A stretch of 64,000 bases of DNA from Amycolatopsis pittospori. Its GTDB lineage: Bacteria; Actinomycetota; Actinomycetes; Mycobacteriales; Pseudonocardiaceae. A program made the translations under genes and the position numbers. Every line of letters starts with the position of its first letter. Position 1 is the first letter of the stretch. Below are positions 55,815 through 64,000 of this stretch, piece after piece. The stretch covers positions 168,057-232,056 of the forward strand of contig NZ_JACBXD010000001.1 in assembly GCF_013870525.1 (NCBI RefSeq), read 5' to 3'. Under the pieces are notes generated by a model. That model was not told the DNA's origin, did no database searches, and saw only the letters and a list, made by a program, of their open reading frames with translations.

Positions 55815-57176
55815 TCACCAGCTAGTCAGCACCAGATGGTTCACCACCAGCGCCGTGGCCGCCGAAGCGGCCAGCCACCACCGCCGTCCCGGCGACGGCA
55901 GCAGTGCCACCGCGGGCAGCAGCCACACCTCGAACGGTAGCCAGATGCGTTCGACCTCCGCCTTCGACAGGCCGGACAGGTCGGCGAACGCGATCGCCAG
56001 CACGGCGGCCGCCACGATCAGGGTGACGGGGTCGCGGAACGACCGTTTCGGTTCGGCGAGGAACGCCGCGCCCGCCCGTCGCGTCCCGGCGATCACGGCC
56101 GGACCGATCGCGATCAGCACCGCGGCGATATCCGCCCACACCCAATAGGAGTACGGACGCAGCGTCGCGATCCCCTGGTAGTAGCGCTCGACCACCAGGT
56201 GATAGCCGTCCAGCCACCAGAACCCGGCCAGTGCGAACGCCACGACCACGACGGCGACGCCGAGCGCGGCGAAGAGCAGGATCCGCCACTGGCGGGTCAG
56301 CACGACGACGGCCGCCACGATCACGCCCAGCAGCACGAGGCCGTAGGACAGGAAGAGGCCGAACCCGAGCAGCAACCCGCCGGGGAGCGCGAGGATCCGC
56401 CGTCGCGTGGCGAGCGCGAGCAGCGCGATCCCGGTCGCCGTCACCCCGGCGAACAGGCCGTCCGCGGAGACACCGATCCAGATCGCGCCCGGTGTCAGGA
56501 CGGCGAACGGCAGGACCGTTCGCGCCGCGTCCTGCTCGCCCAGCGCGGAAAGCGTCACCGGTACGGCGACGACGACCAGGCAGCCGACCAGCACGACGAG
56601 CGTCGACGCCCAGGCGCCGCCTTGCAGTCCGAGGCGGTCGAGCCAGACGAAGACCAGCGTGGCGCCCGGCGGATGGCCGGAGACGTGCGTCGTCCACGAG
56701 TTCGGCTGGAAATCGAGGATGCGGGAGGAGAACTCGCTCAGCATCCGCGGGATGTCGGTGATGCCGGGGACCTCGTGCAGGTACTCGTGTTCGGTGGCGA
56801 GCCGTCCGGTGAAGCCGCGCGCCCAGCCGTCGATCATCGCCAGCGAGAACGTCCACGCCAAGGCGGTCACGTAGCCGAGGGCGAGCAACGGACGCCAGCT
56901 CAGCCGTGCGGCGAGGGCCGGCCCCCTGGTGACGACCAGGATCGCGAGGACGACGGCGGCGATCGACCCGGGGCCGACATGCGGCAGCCACAGCCCGAAC
57001 AGCGGCGGCGCGAAGGCGTAGATCACCACGTCGGAGCCGGGCCGGTTGTAATAGAGGCCGACGGCGATCGCGGCGGCGACCACGAGCATCGCCAGCCCGA
57101 CGGCGATCAGGTCGGCTCGGCGCCCCTTCGGAGCGGGTGCGGCGGTGGCAGGCTCGGCGAGCCGGACAGTGGACAT
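55815..57176 (-). CDS. Polytopic membrane glycosyltransferase-like protein (GT-C type)
   Basis: A 453-residue membrane protein with about 11-12 helices. A first extracytoplasmic loop (ATEHEYLHEVPGITDIPRML, about 130-150) and a conserved SGHPPGATL segment suit the GT-C/ArnT-like group of lipid-linked sugar transferases. It is 10 nt upstream of the response regulator gene and in the same operon. Start is ATG 57176; ATG 57188 is possible, and both have weak ribosome sites. Substrate unknown. Confidence 0.8.
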   Translation of the reverse strand: MSTVRLAEPATAAPAPKGRRADLIAVGLAMLVVAAAIAVGLYYNRPGSDVVIYAFAPPLFGLWLPHVGPGSIAAVVLAILVVTRGPALAARLSWRPLLALGYVTALAWTFSLAMIDGWARGFTGRLATEHEYLHEVPGITDIPRMLSEFSSRILDFQPNSWTTHVSGHPPGATLVFVWLDRLGLQGGAWASTLVVLVGCLVVVAVPVTLSALGEQDAARTVLPFAVLTPGAIWIGVSADGLFAGVTATGIALLALATRRRILALPGGLLLGFGLFLSYGLVLLGVIVAAVVVLTRQWRILLFAALGVAVVVVAFALAGFWWLDGYHLVVERYYQGIATLRPYSYWVWADIAAVLIAIGPAVIAGTRRAGAAFLAEPKRSFRDPVTLIVAAAVLAIAFADLSGLSKAEVERIWLPFEVWLLPAVALLPSPGRRWWLAASAATALVVNHLVLTSW

Positions 57177-57319
57177 CACCGGCACCATAGCCGGATTCCG
57201 GGCCTCCGACGGCTTGTGGAGGCGACCCGTCAGAACTCGGTAAGGACTTCGCCGACGTCATGATTCGGTAAGCACAGCAAGGGTTTTCGTCCGTCCATCC
57301 CGGACTTAGCGTGCAGTGC

Positions 57320-57976
57320 GTGAACGATGACCAGGTTGACGTCGTGCTTCCTTGCCTCGACGAGGCCGGTGCCCTTCCGGGGGTGCTGGCGGCCCTGCCC
57401 GCGCGCTACCGGGCGATCGTGGTCGACAACGGCTCCACCGACGACTCCGCCGAAGTGGCGGCCCGGCTCGGGGCGAAGGTCGTCCACGAACCCCGGCGCG
57501 GCTACGGCGCCGCGGTCCACACCGGGTTGGAGGCGGCCACGGCGGACATCGTCTGCTTCGCCGACGCCGACGGTTCCCTCGACCTCGCCGAACTGCCGAT
57601 GCTGGTGGACGGGCTCGTCGAAGCGGATCTGGCGGTCGGACGCCGGGTGCCGACCGGCCCCGGGGTCTGGCCGTGGCACGCGAGAGCGGGCAACGCACTG
57701 GTCTCGGCCCTCTTGCGACGGCAGGGCCTGCCGGTCCGCGACATCGCGCCGCTGCGGGCCGTCCGCCGGACTGCGCTGCTCGACCTCGGCGTCACCGACC
57801 GCGCCTTCGGTTACCCGCTGGAACTGCTGATCAAGGCGCGGCGCGCGGGCTGGCGCGTCACGGAGTTCGACGTCGGTTACGGCGAACGCGCCAAGGGCAC
57901 GAAGTCGAAGGTCTCCGGTTCGCTGCGCGGAACCCTGCGCGCGGCCCGCGATTTCGGGCGGGTGCTGAGCCGATGA
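57320..57976 (+). CDS. Family 2 glycosyltransferase
   Basis: A 218-residue GT-A protein without membrane helices. VVLPCLDEAGALPGVL, VVDNGSTDDSAEVA and the metal site ADADGSLD are diagnostic. GTG 57320 is chosen because TAGCGT (57307-57312) ends 7 nt before it, as in leaderless transcripts; GTG 57311 would lie inside that hexamer. The stop overlaps the next gene (ATGA). It forms with the DUF2064 protein the pair of transferases seen in TIGR04282/TIGR04283-type loci. Confidence 0.87.
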   Translation: MNDDQVDVVLPCLDEAGALPGVLAALPARYRAIVVDNGSTDDSAEVAARLGAKVVHEPRRGYGAAVHTGLEAATADIVCFADADGSLDLAELPMLVDGLVEADLAVGRRVPTGPGVWPWHARAGNALVSALLRRQGLPVRDIAPLRAVRRTALLDLGVTDRAFGYPLELLIKARRAGWRVTEFDVGYGERAKGTKSKVSGSLRGTLRAARDFGRVLSR

Positions 57977-58629
57977 CCTTCTGTCTGCTGATCGTCGCCA
58001 AGGCACCCGTGCCCGGCTTCGCGAAGACGCGCCTCTGTCCGCCCGCGACTCCTGACCAGGCCGCCGGGATCGCGGCCGCCGCCCTGCTCGACACCCTCGA
58101 CGCCGCACTGCTGGCGCCGGACGCCCAAGTCGTCGTCGCCCTGACCGGAGACCTCGGCAAGGCCACTCGCGGCGCGGAAATCGCCGCGGCGCTCGAAAAG
58201 ACCGACGTGATTCTCCAGCGCGGCGACGGTTTCGACCTCCGACTGGCGAACGCGCACGCCGATACCGCCGCGCGTCACCCCGGCGAACCCGTACTGCAGA
58301 TCGGGATGGACACCCCGCAGGTCACCCCGGCACTCCTGGCCGCGGCCGCGAAGTCTCTCGACACCGAGGATTCCGTACTCGGCCTCGCGGAGGACGGCGG
58401 CTGGTGGGCCTTGGGCCTCAGGGATCCACTGCACGCCAAGGCCCTCGCCGGCGTCCCGATGTCCCGCGCCGACACCGGCCGGGAAACCCTGCGTGCGCTG
58501 ACCGAAGTCGGCCTGCGGCCCGGCCTCCTGCCGGAACTGTCCGATGTGGACACCATGGCGGACGCGCGCCGGGTCGCCGCGGTGAAGCCGGACGGCCGGT
58601 TCGCCCGAGCGGTCGAGGTCGTCCGGTGA
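57973..58629 (+). CDS. DUF2064 / TIGR04282 nucleotidyl- or glycosyltransferase-like protein
   Basis: A 218-residue CofC/MobA-like GT-A fold protein. The start LLIVAKAPVPGFAKTRL is the family nucleotide loop; LQIGMDTPQVTPALL and LAEDGGWWALGLRDP are further DUF2064 signatures. The function is unproven; the family was named for association with radical SAM/selenodomain loci, which are absent here. It shares 4-nt overlaps with both neighbours. Confidence 0.87.
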   Translation: MTFCLLIVAKAPVPGFAKTRLCPPATPDQAAGIAAAALLDTLDAALLAPDAQVVVALTGDLGKATRGAEIAAALEKTDVILQRGDGFDLRLANAHADTAARHPGEPVLQIGMDTPQVTPALLAAAAKSLDTEDSVLGLAEDGGWWALGLRDPLHAKALAGVPMSRADTGRETLRALTEVGLRPGLLPELSDVDTMADARRVAAVKPDGRFARAVEVVR

Positions 58630-59237
58630 CCGCCTTCGACCGCGGCCTGCTCGGCCATCGCTGCTGGCTGGAACTGGCGACCGGCGAACGCGTCGACCTG
58701 CCGGTGGAGCGCTGGACGGCCATCCCCTGCGACGGTGACGACGTCCTCCTCGACGCCTGCGGCGGCCCCACGATCGACATCGGCTGCGGCCCCGGCCGGC
58801 TCACCGCCGCGCTGACCGAACGCGGCGTCGCGTCGCTCGGCGTCGACATCTCGGCCACGGCCGTGCGGCTCACGCATGCCCGAGGCGCGGTCGCGGTCCG
58901 GCGCGACGTCTTCGACCGCGTGCCCGGCGAAGGGCGCTGGCGGCACGCCATCCTCGCCGACGGGAACATCGGCATCGGCGGCGATCCGCTCCGGTTGCTG
59001 ACGCGCACGGCCGAACTGATCGCCGACGGCGGCACCGTACTCGTCGAACTCGACCCGCCTGGCCGGGGCGTTCGCCAGGACCGCGTCCGGCTGCGTCCCG
59101 ACAGCGATGGCGCCTGGTTCACCTGGGCCTGGGTCGGCGTCGAAGCGATCGCCGAACTCGCCGCCCGGAGCGCCTTCCGGGTCGCCTGGTCCACCCGTCG
59201 CGGTCACCGCTGGTTCGCCTGCCTGGAGAAAGCATGA
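58626..59237 (+). CDS. Class I methyltransferase
   Basis: A 203-residue methyltransferase with motif I TIDIGCGPGRLTAALT (about 50-65), LGVDISATAV and GTVLVELDPPGRG. It starts at GTG 58626, overlapping the preceding stop (GTGA), and its own stop overlaps the molybdoprotein ATG. Substrate unknown; its place among two transferases suggests a glycan, lipid or small cofactor-like molecule. Confidence 0.85.
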   Translation: MTAFDRGLLGHRCWLELATGERVDLPVERWTAIPCDGDDVLLDACGGPTIDIGCGPGRLTAALTERGVASLGVDISATAVRLTHARGAVAVRRDVFDRVPGEGRWRHAILADGNIGIGGDPLRLLTRTAELIADGGTVLVELDPPGRGVRQDRVRLRPDSDGAWFTWAWVGVEAIAELAARSAFRVAWSTRRGHRWFACLEKA

Positions 59238-60313
59238 GATTCCGCTCCGCCGCGCATTCGGAGCGGGTGACGTCCCGGATCGGGCTCGCCCTCGCCGTCA
59301 CGTTCACCCTGTGCTTCGTCACCGGCCTGATCAGCCATCTCATCCAGCATCCGCCGTCGTGGTTCGGCTGGCCGAGCCGTCCGGTGTGGCTCTACCGCGT
59401 CACGCAGGGCACGCACGTCGTCTCCGGGATCGCGTCGATTCCCTTGCTGCTGGCGAAACTCTGGAGCGTGTACCCGAAACTGTTCGAGCGTCCGGCGATC
59501 CGGAACCTGCCGCACGCACTCGAACGGCTGTCGATCCTGGTGCTGTCCGTGGCCGCCTTCTTCGAACTCGCGACCGGCCTGTTCAACATCGCGCAGAACT
59601 ATCCGTGGACGTTCTACTTCCCCCAGTTGCATTACGCGCTCGCGTGGGTGGCGATCGGTTCGATCCTGGTGCACATCGCGGTGAAACTGCCGATCGTCCG
59701 CCGTGCGCTCACCAAGGAACCCGAGCCCTCGCGCCGCGCCTTCCTCCGCACCACTTGGCTCGCCGCCGGAGTCGCCGTCGTCGCGACGGCGGGTGCGACG
59801 GTTCCGTTGCTGCGCAACGTCTCCGGGCTCTCCTGGCGCAGCGACAAGGGCCCTCAGGGGCTGCCGGTGAACCGGACGGCCGCGGCGGCGGGCGTCCTGG
59901 ACACCGCGCGCGACCCGGACTGGCGGCTCTCGGTGGTGACGCCCAACGGCACGAAGACCTATTCGCTCGACCAACTCCGCGCACTGCCCAGGACGTCGGC
60001 CGAGCTGCCGATCGCCTGTGTGGAGGGCTGGAGCGAGTCCGCGCGCTGGAGCGGTGTCTCGCTGCCGGAGTTGTTGCGGGACGCCGGAAGCGCGCCCGGC
60101 ACGCCGGTCCGCGTGTTCTCCCTGGAGAAGGCTGGGCCGTACGGGATCAGCGACCTGCCCGGCGAGCACACCTCGGACGAACTCACCCTGCTGGCACTGG
60201 AACTCAACGGCGAAATCCTCGACGCCGACCACGGCTTCCCGTGCCGGATCATCGCCCCGAACCGGCCCGGTGTCCTGCAGACGAAATGGGTCACCCGGTT
60301 GGAGACACTGTGA
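59234..60313 (+). CDS. Polytopic molybdopterin oxidoreductase (SCO3746-like, Sec/Tat dual-targeted)
   Basis: A 359-residue protein. Four helices (about 15-37, 58-78, 100-120, 133-155) containing several His resemble a b-type cytochrome module. A twin-arginine-like PSRRAFLR (166-172) precedes a fifth helix (175-195), then an extracytoplasmic sulfite-oxidase-type domain with the molybdenum ligand Cys262 in ACVEGWSES. From memory this is the layout of Streptomyces SCO3746, a polytopic protein whose last helix is inserted by Tat. Redox partner and substrate unknown. ATGA and GTGA overlaps on both sides. Confidence 0.87.
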   Translation: MRFRSAAHSERVTSRIGLALAVTFTLCFVTGLISHLIQHPPSWFGWPSRPVWLYRVTQGTHVVSGIASIPLLLAKLWSVYPKLFERPAIRNLPHALERLSILVLSVAAFFELATGLFNIAQNYPWTFYFPQLHYALAWVAIGSILVHIAVKLPIVRRALTKEPEPSRRAFLRTTWLAAGVAVVATAGATVPLLRNVSGLSWRSDKGPQGLPVNRTAAAAGVLDTARDPDWRLSVVTPNGTKTYSLDQLRALPRTSAELPIACVEGWSESARWSGVSLPELLRDAGSAPGTPVRVFSLEKAGPYGISDLPGEHTSDELTLLALELNGEILDADHGFPCRIIAPNRPGVLQTKWVTRLETL

Positions 60314-60723
60314 AGACGTTGCGGCTACTGCTGTTCCTGCCCGGTCTGGCCGCGCTTGCCTGGGGCGCGGTGCTGTTCGCCGAGTACGCGTTCCCCTTGC
60401 GTCCGGACGTGTTCGGAACGCTGGGCTGGCTCGCCGGCGGCCCGCTGGTGCACGACCTGCTGGTCGCGCCGTTGGTCGGCGCCGTCGGGCTCGCGCTGAG
60501 CACGTTCCTGCCGGCGCGCTGGAAGACGCCGGTCATCACGGGCGCCGTGCTCACCGGGGTACTGGGCTTGATCGCGTTCCCGTTGCTGTGGCGACCTTTC
60601 GGCGGCGCACAGAACCCGGGCCTGCACGACGCCGACACCCTCACGGGTTTGCTGCTCACCCTCGCCGTCGTCTGGCTCGGCGTCCTCGTAGCCGCTCTCG
60701 TCCGCCGAAAAGGACATTATTGA
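60310..60723 (+). CDS. Small four-helix membrane protein
   Basis: A 137-residue protein, GTG 60310, overlapping the molybdoprotein stop. About four helices (5-25, 42-65, 73-95, 110-130) cover most of it. No metal or haem motif is evident. It is the last gene of the five-gene operon and may be a partner subunit of the molybdoprotein. Confidence 0.75.
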   Translation: MKTLRLLLFLPGLAALAWGAVLFAEYAFPLRPDVFGTLGWLAGGPLVHDLLVAPLVGAVGLALSTFLPARWKTPVITGAVLTGVLGLIAFPLLWRPFGGAQNPGLHDADTLTGLLLTLAVVWLGVLVAALVRRKGHY

Positions 60724-60939
60724 GAGGTCAGGCAAACGTGGCGTGTCTCGGACCAGGCGGTGGCCCGCGCGACGCACTCGCGTGCCTGAAGACGGATCTC
60801 TCGTGCTCGGAGCCGTAAACCCCCAGTGCGGTAACCAAGCACGCGAGTCACGTCTCCAAGCACGCGAGATCCGGACCCGAGCACACTTCCACCCCGGCGA
60901 ACGGACCCACCCACGCCCCGACCTACCCAACCCCCGGTT

Positions 60940-60992
60940 GTTGCGAAAGCCACTTTCGCAACCTTCAACGTTGCGAAAGTGGCTTTCGCAAC
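60940..60992. repeat. Intergenic inverted repeat, family A, copy 4
   Basis: GTTGCGAAAGCCACTTTCGC, linker AACCTTCAACGTT, GCGAAAGTGGCTTTCGCAAC. The linker is the reverse complement of that in copy 3, so the whole element is inverted relative to it. Confidence 0.87.
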
Positions 60993-61052
60993 ACCCCGCC
61001 ACGCGGCCGGACGCAACGACCGACCGACCACGCCACCTTTGCCTTACCGGTC

Positions 61053-61105
61053 AAAAAAAAGGGGCCACGCGCGACCGGGATTGGCAGCCGGTCGCACGTG
61101 GCCTC
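61053..61105 (-). terminator. Intrinsic terminator of the htrA-like gene
   Basis: On the minus strand GAGGCCACGTGCGACCGG and CCGGTCGCGCGTGGCCCC form a strong stem followed by eight T (61060-61053). Confidence 0.93.
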
Positions 61106-61178
61106 AGATCCGGCCCGCTGGGGGTTCGAGCCGGGGTTTGGTCTCGGCCGCGCACTGCGGCCGAGCGTCTGGAAGTGC

Positions 61179-62627
61179 TCAGTTCGGGGTGACGGGCTGG
61201 CCGCCGAGGGTCACCTCGATGACCTTGCCGTCGCTGAGGGTGAACTTGACCTTCTCGTTCGGCGCCCGGGTGCGGACCTCCGCGACTAGCGCGTCCGCGT
61301 TGGGGATCGCCCGCTCGTCCAGCTTCGTCACGACGTCACCGGACTTCAGGCCCGCCTGCTCCGCCGGGCTGCCCGGCGTGATCTCGCCGAGCTGCGCCCC
61401 GCCTGTCGGCGCGGGCTGCACACGTGCGCCGATGAAGGTCTGCGTCGCCTGGCCGGTCTTGATGATGTCGTCGGCCGTGCGGCGCGCCTGGTCGATCGGG
61501 ATCGCGAAGCCGATGCCGACGTTGCCGCCGCTCTCGCCGCCCTGGCCCTGGCTGGACTTCGGGCTGTAGATCGCCGAGTTGATGCCGATGACCTGGCCCG
61601 CCATATTCGCGAGCGGGCCACCGGAGTTACCCGGGTTGATCGCCGCGTCGGTCTGCACCGCCGACATCACCGTGGTCTGGTCGCCGTTGCCACCGGCGCT
61701 CACCGGCCGGTTCAGCGAACTGACGATGCCCGACGTGACCGTGCCGGCCAGCTCGAACGGCGAGCCGATGGCGACCACCGGCTGCCCGACCCGAAGGTCG
61801 TCGGACCGGCCGAGCTCCACCGGGGTCAGCCCGCTGACGCCGCTGACCTTCACCACGGCGATATCCGTCGTGGGGTCGCGGCCGACGACGGTCGCCGCGC
61901 CCTTCTTGCCGTCCTGGAACACCGCCTGGATCTGCCCGCCGTTGGCGGCGACCTCGACGACGTGGTTGTTGGTCAGCACGTAGCCGTCGGTGCTGAGCAC
62001 GAAGCCGGAACCCTCGCCGGCGCCCGATCGCCCGGACACCTGCAGCTCGACGACGCTCGGGGACAGCTTCTGCGCCACCGATTCGACCGAACCGGCGGGC
62101 GCGTTGCCCGTCTGCTGGGCGGGCCGCGGCGCGTCGAGCGCGCTCACCGAGCCGCCGCCCGTGGCGTCCGAGGTCAGGAACCCGACCGTGCCGCCCGCGA
62201 CACCGCCGACGACCAGCGCGATCGCCGCGACACCGGCGAGCACCTTGCCGGAGCCGGATTTGCCCGACGTCTGCCGCTGCTGCGGCACCGAGTAGATCGC
62301 CGCGTTCGGATGCGTGTGGGTCTGCTGGCCGTACGGCGCCTGCTGACCAGGGACCTGGTGCCCCTGGGTGTACGGGGCCTGGGGCTGCGGTTCCGGAGCG
62401 GGTGCCTGCTGGGCCTGCGGTGACCACGGGTTGTACTGCTGTTCCGGGGTGTAGGCCTGCTGTCCGCCGGTGTGCGGGGTGGCATGGCCGCCGAGGCCGG
62501 TCGCGTCAGGCTGCGGCTGGGACGGCTGTGCGGCCCAGGCCTCCTGCGCGCTCTTCTCCGCGTCCGGCTGAGCGCCGGCGGTCCGCGCCTGCTCGGCGTT
62601 CTGGCCGCTGGGGTCGTTCTCGGTCAT
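61179..62627 (-). CDS. HtrA/DegP-family membrane serine protease with PDZ domain
   Basis: A 482-residue protein. A Pro/Gln-rich cytoplasmic N-terminus of about 125 residues is followed by one TM helix (VLAGVAAIALVVGGVAGGTVGFL). The trypsin-like domain has His in LTNNHVVEV, Asp in TTDIAVV and Ser in NPGNSGGPL. A C-terminal PDZ domain follows (IGARVQP to VTKLDERAIPNADAL). It degrades or refolds damaged extracytoplasmic proteins. The long N-terminus matches PepD/HtrA proteins of actinobacteria. ATG 62627 is preferred to the ATG 42 nt upstream. Confidence 0.93.
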   Translation of the reverse strand: MTENDPSGQNAEQARTAGAQPDAEKSAQEAWAAQPSQPQPDATGLGGHATPHTGGQQAYTPEQQYNPWSPQAQQAPAPEPQPQAPYTQGHQVPGQQAPYGQQTHTHPNAAIYSVPQQRQTSGKSGSGKVLAGVAAIALVVGGVAGGTVGFLTSDATGGGSVSALDAPRPAQQTGNAPAGSVESVAQKLSPSVVELQVSGRSGAGEGSGFVLSTDGYVLTNNHVVEVAANGGQIQAVFQDGKKGAATVVGRDPTTDIAVVKVSGVSGLTPVELGRSDDLRVGQPVVAIGSPFELAGTVTSGIVSSLNRPVSAGGNGDQTTVMSAVQTDAAINPGNSGGPLANMAGQVIGINSAIYSPKSSQGQGGESGGNVGIGFAIPIDQARRTADDIIKTGQATQTFIGARVQPAPTGGAQLGEITPGSPAEQAGLKSGDVVTKLDERAIPNADALVAEVRTRAPNEKVKFTLSDGKVIEVTLGGQPVTPN

Positions 62628-62699
62628 GTCTCTACCTTGCGGGATCGTCCTGAGAAGTTCCTGAGCCAAAGCTGTGCATCGCTGATGAGTATGGCCTCA

Positions 62700-63782
62700 T
62701 CAGCGGGTTGCGCGCAGCCTGTCGGCGATCTGCTCGGGGGTGGCGTCGTTGATCCACACGGCCATCCCGGACTCCGAACCCGCCAGATACTTGAGTTTGT
62801 CCTTGGACCGCAGTACCGAGAACACCTCCAGGTACAGCCAGCCCAATTCGCGATCGCGCTTCGCGGGTGCCTGGTTCCAGGCGGCGATGTAGGGCAGCGG
62901 CCGTTCGTAGAGCCCGTCGCAGCGACGAAGGACTTCGAGGTAGATGTCGGAGAACTCGTCACGCTCCGCGTCCGAAAGCGCGGGGATGTCGGGCACCTGG
63001 CGGTGCGGCACGATCTGGACCTGCACCGGCCAGCGCGCGGCGGGCGGCACGAACGCCGTCCAGTGTTCGCCGGCGACCACGACCCGGGCACCGGATTCGC
63101 GTTCGGCGGCCAGGACGTCGCCCATCACCGGGCGGCCGTGTTCTGCCTGGTAGGCGCGGGCGACCTCCAGCATCCGCTCCGTCTTCGGCGTGACGAACGG
63201 GTAGCCGTAGATCTGGCCGTGCGGGTGGTGCAGCGTCACGCCGATCTCTTCACCGCGGTTCTCGAACGGGAAGACCTGCTCGACACCGTCCATGGCGGAC
63301 AGTTCGGCGGTGCGATCCGCCCAGGCGTCCACGACGGCGCGGACCTGCTTCGCCGTCAACCCGGCGAAGGAACCGTCGTGCTCACTGGTGAAACAGACGA
63401 CCTCGCAGCGACCGACACCCGGGGCGATCGGCACCAGTCCGGCACCGTCCACTGTGGATGCTTCGCCTAGCACGTTGCGAGCGAAGGAAGGGAATCGGTT
63501 CTCGAACACCGCGACGTCGTAGTCCGGCTCCGGGATCTCGCTGGGTTTACCCGGTTTCGTCGGGCACAGCGGGCACAGGTCGGCGGGCGGTTTGTAGGTC
63601 CGCGTCTGCCGATGCGCGGCCATCGCGACCCATTCGCCGGTCAGCGGGTCGCGCCGGATCTCGGACGCCGCCGCCACCTGCGGCAGGTCACGGGTGTCCT
63701 CGGCGGTGCGCTCGGGGGCGCCGGGCCGGTCGAAATAGATGATCTCCCGGCCGTCGGCCAGGTGCCTTACCGTGCGCTTCAC
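62700..63782 (-). CDS. galT: Galactose-1-phosphate uridylyltransferase
   Basis: A 360-residue GalT. The nucleophile region is HHPHGQIYGYPF (H-P-H), LCPTKPGKPSEIP is near the N-terminal zinc site (CPLCP), and the C-terminal LGWLYLEVFSVLRSKDKLKYLAGSE is typical. It exchanges UMP between UDP-glucose and galactose-1-phosphate in the Leloir pathway. GTG 63782 overlaps the stop of the upstream regulator (GTGA). Confidence 0.93.
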   Translation of the reverse strand: MKRTVRHLADGREIIYFDRPGAPERTAEDTRDLPQVAAASEIRRDPLTGEWVAMAAHRQTRTYKPPADLCPLCPTKPGKPSEIPEPDYDVAVFENRFPSFARNVLGEASTVDGAGLVPIAPGVGRCEVVCFTSEHDGSFAGLTAKQVRAVVDAWADRTAELSAMDGVEQVFPFENRGEEIGVTLHHPHGQIYGYPFVTPKTERMLEVARAYQAEHGRPVMGDVLAAERESGARVVVAGEHWTAFVPPAARWPVQVQIVPHRQVPDIPALSDAERDEFSDIYLEVLRRCDGLYERPLPYIAAWNQAPAKRDRELGWLYLEVFSVLRSKDKLKYLAGSESGMAVWINDATPEQIADRLRATR

Positions 63783-64000
63783 GCTTCTTCTGCCTCAGCC
63801 GTCTCCGCCGTTTCGGCGATCATCAGCTCACGCGCCTGCTCGGTGAGCGTTTCCTTTGCGTGGTCGGACAATCCGTCGTCCGAGACGACGACATCGGCCT
63901 CTTCGAGACCGGCGATCGTGGAGATGCCGACGATGCCCCATTTGGTGTGGTCGGCCAGCACGACCAGCTTGCGGCCGGCTTCGACCAGCGCGCGGTCGGT
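63779..64000 (-). CDS. DeoR-family transcriptional regulator, C-terminal end (5' truncated by window edge)
   Basis: Only the last 73 residues are visible; the frame stays open to the window edge. KLVVLADHTKWGIVGI and ADVVVSDDGLS are the conserved end of the DeoR sugar-phosphate effector domain. An acidic TAETAEAEEA tail follows. Coupled to galT by GTGA, it probably controls galactose use. Confidence 0.85.
   Translation of the reverse strand, partial: TDRALVEAGRKLVVLADHTKWGIVGISTIAGLEEADVVVSDDGLSDHAKETLTEQARELMIAETAETAEAEEA

Larger units (their letters stand above)
60724..61178. other. Gene-free interval with direct and inverted repeats
   Basis: This 455-nt gap between convergent operons shows no credible coding frame. 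It holds two AAGCACGCGAG copies with related GCACGCGAGATC and CACTCGCGTGC units (about 60770-60880), a family A repeat (60940-60992) and an intrinsic terminator for the htrA-like gene (61053-61105). Confidence 0.7.

Overview
The window is high-GC DNA with GTG and TTG starts, many 4-nt stop/start overlaps and actinobacterial gene families. It looks like a pseudonocardial actinomycete, most plausibly Amycolatopsis; the genus is inferred from gene content and intergenic repeats, not from a marker gene.

Left part (1-8.4 kb): a minus-strand operon of seven genes (8414 to 960), nearly all overlapping or a few bases apart. It encodes a glycosyltransferase/epimerase-like fusion, a SenB/TIGR04348-like glycosyltransferase, a YcaO, a TfuA, a 48-residue peptide, an MFS exporter and a UDP-sugar 6-dehydrogenase. 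YcaO+TfuA is the backbone-thioamidation pair. The 48-residue frame is coupled to tfuA (GTGA) and to the exporter (ATGA) and is a strong candidate RiPP precursor. A truncated asparagine-synthetase-like gene converges on the operon.

Middle part (about 8.6-49.5 kb): a biosynthetic cluster resembling the accessory half of a neocarzinostatin-type pathway. It has a secreted neocarzinostatin-family apoprotein (23889-24323), a 1763-residue iterative type I PKS of the naphthoate/6-methylsalicylate class (37791-43082), an aryl-acid ligase, an NcsB1-like O-methyltransferase and two P450s. One P450 sits with a PDR-type reductase and an aminotransferase. There are also a flavin halogenase next to the apoprotein gene, an epoxide hydrolase, an SgcJ-family protein, several alpha/beta hydrolases, oxidoreductases and exporters. 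No enediyne PKS cassette and no cluster-specific regulator were found in the window. The apoprotein keeps the fold and both disulfides but differs at most positions expected to line the chromophore cleft, so the ligand may not be a classical enediyne.

Right part (49.6-64 kb): housekeeping genes partly echoing the Mycobacterium tuberculosis Rv0981-Rv0991c neighbourhood. They include a CIRCE element ahead of a Ruc-like zinc-ribbon chaperone gene, a SAF-domain protein, mscL, a 56-residue protein coupled to moaB, an epimerase, a metallo-beta-lactamase-fold protein and a two-component system with a membrane glycosyltransferase. Then follow a tightly coupled five-gene operon ending in a Sec/Tat-type molybdoprotein, an HtrA protease, galT and the end of a DeoR-type regulator.

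Three families of long inverted repeats recur between genes, mostly at 3' ends, and probably act as terminators or mobile intergenic repeats. No tRNA, rRNA, CRISPR array, insertion sequence or attachment site was recognised.
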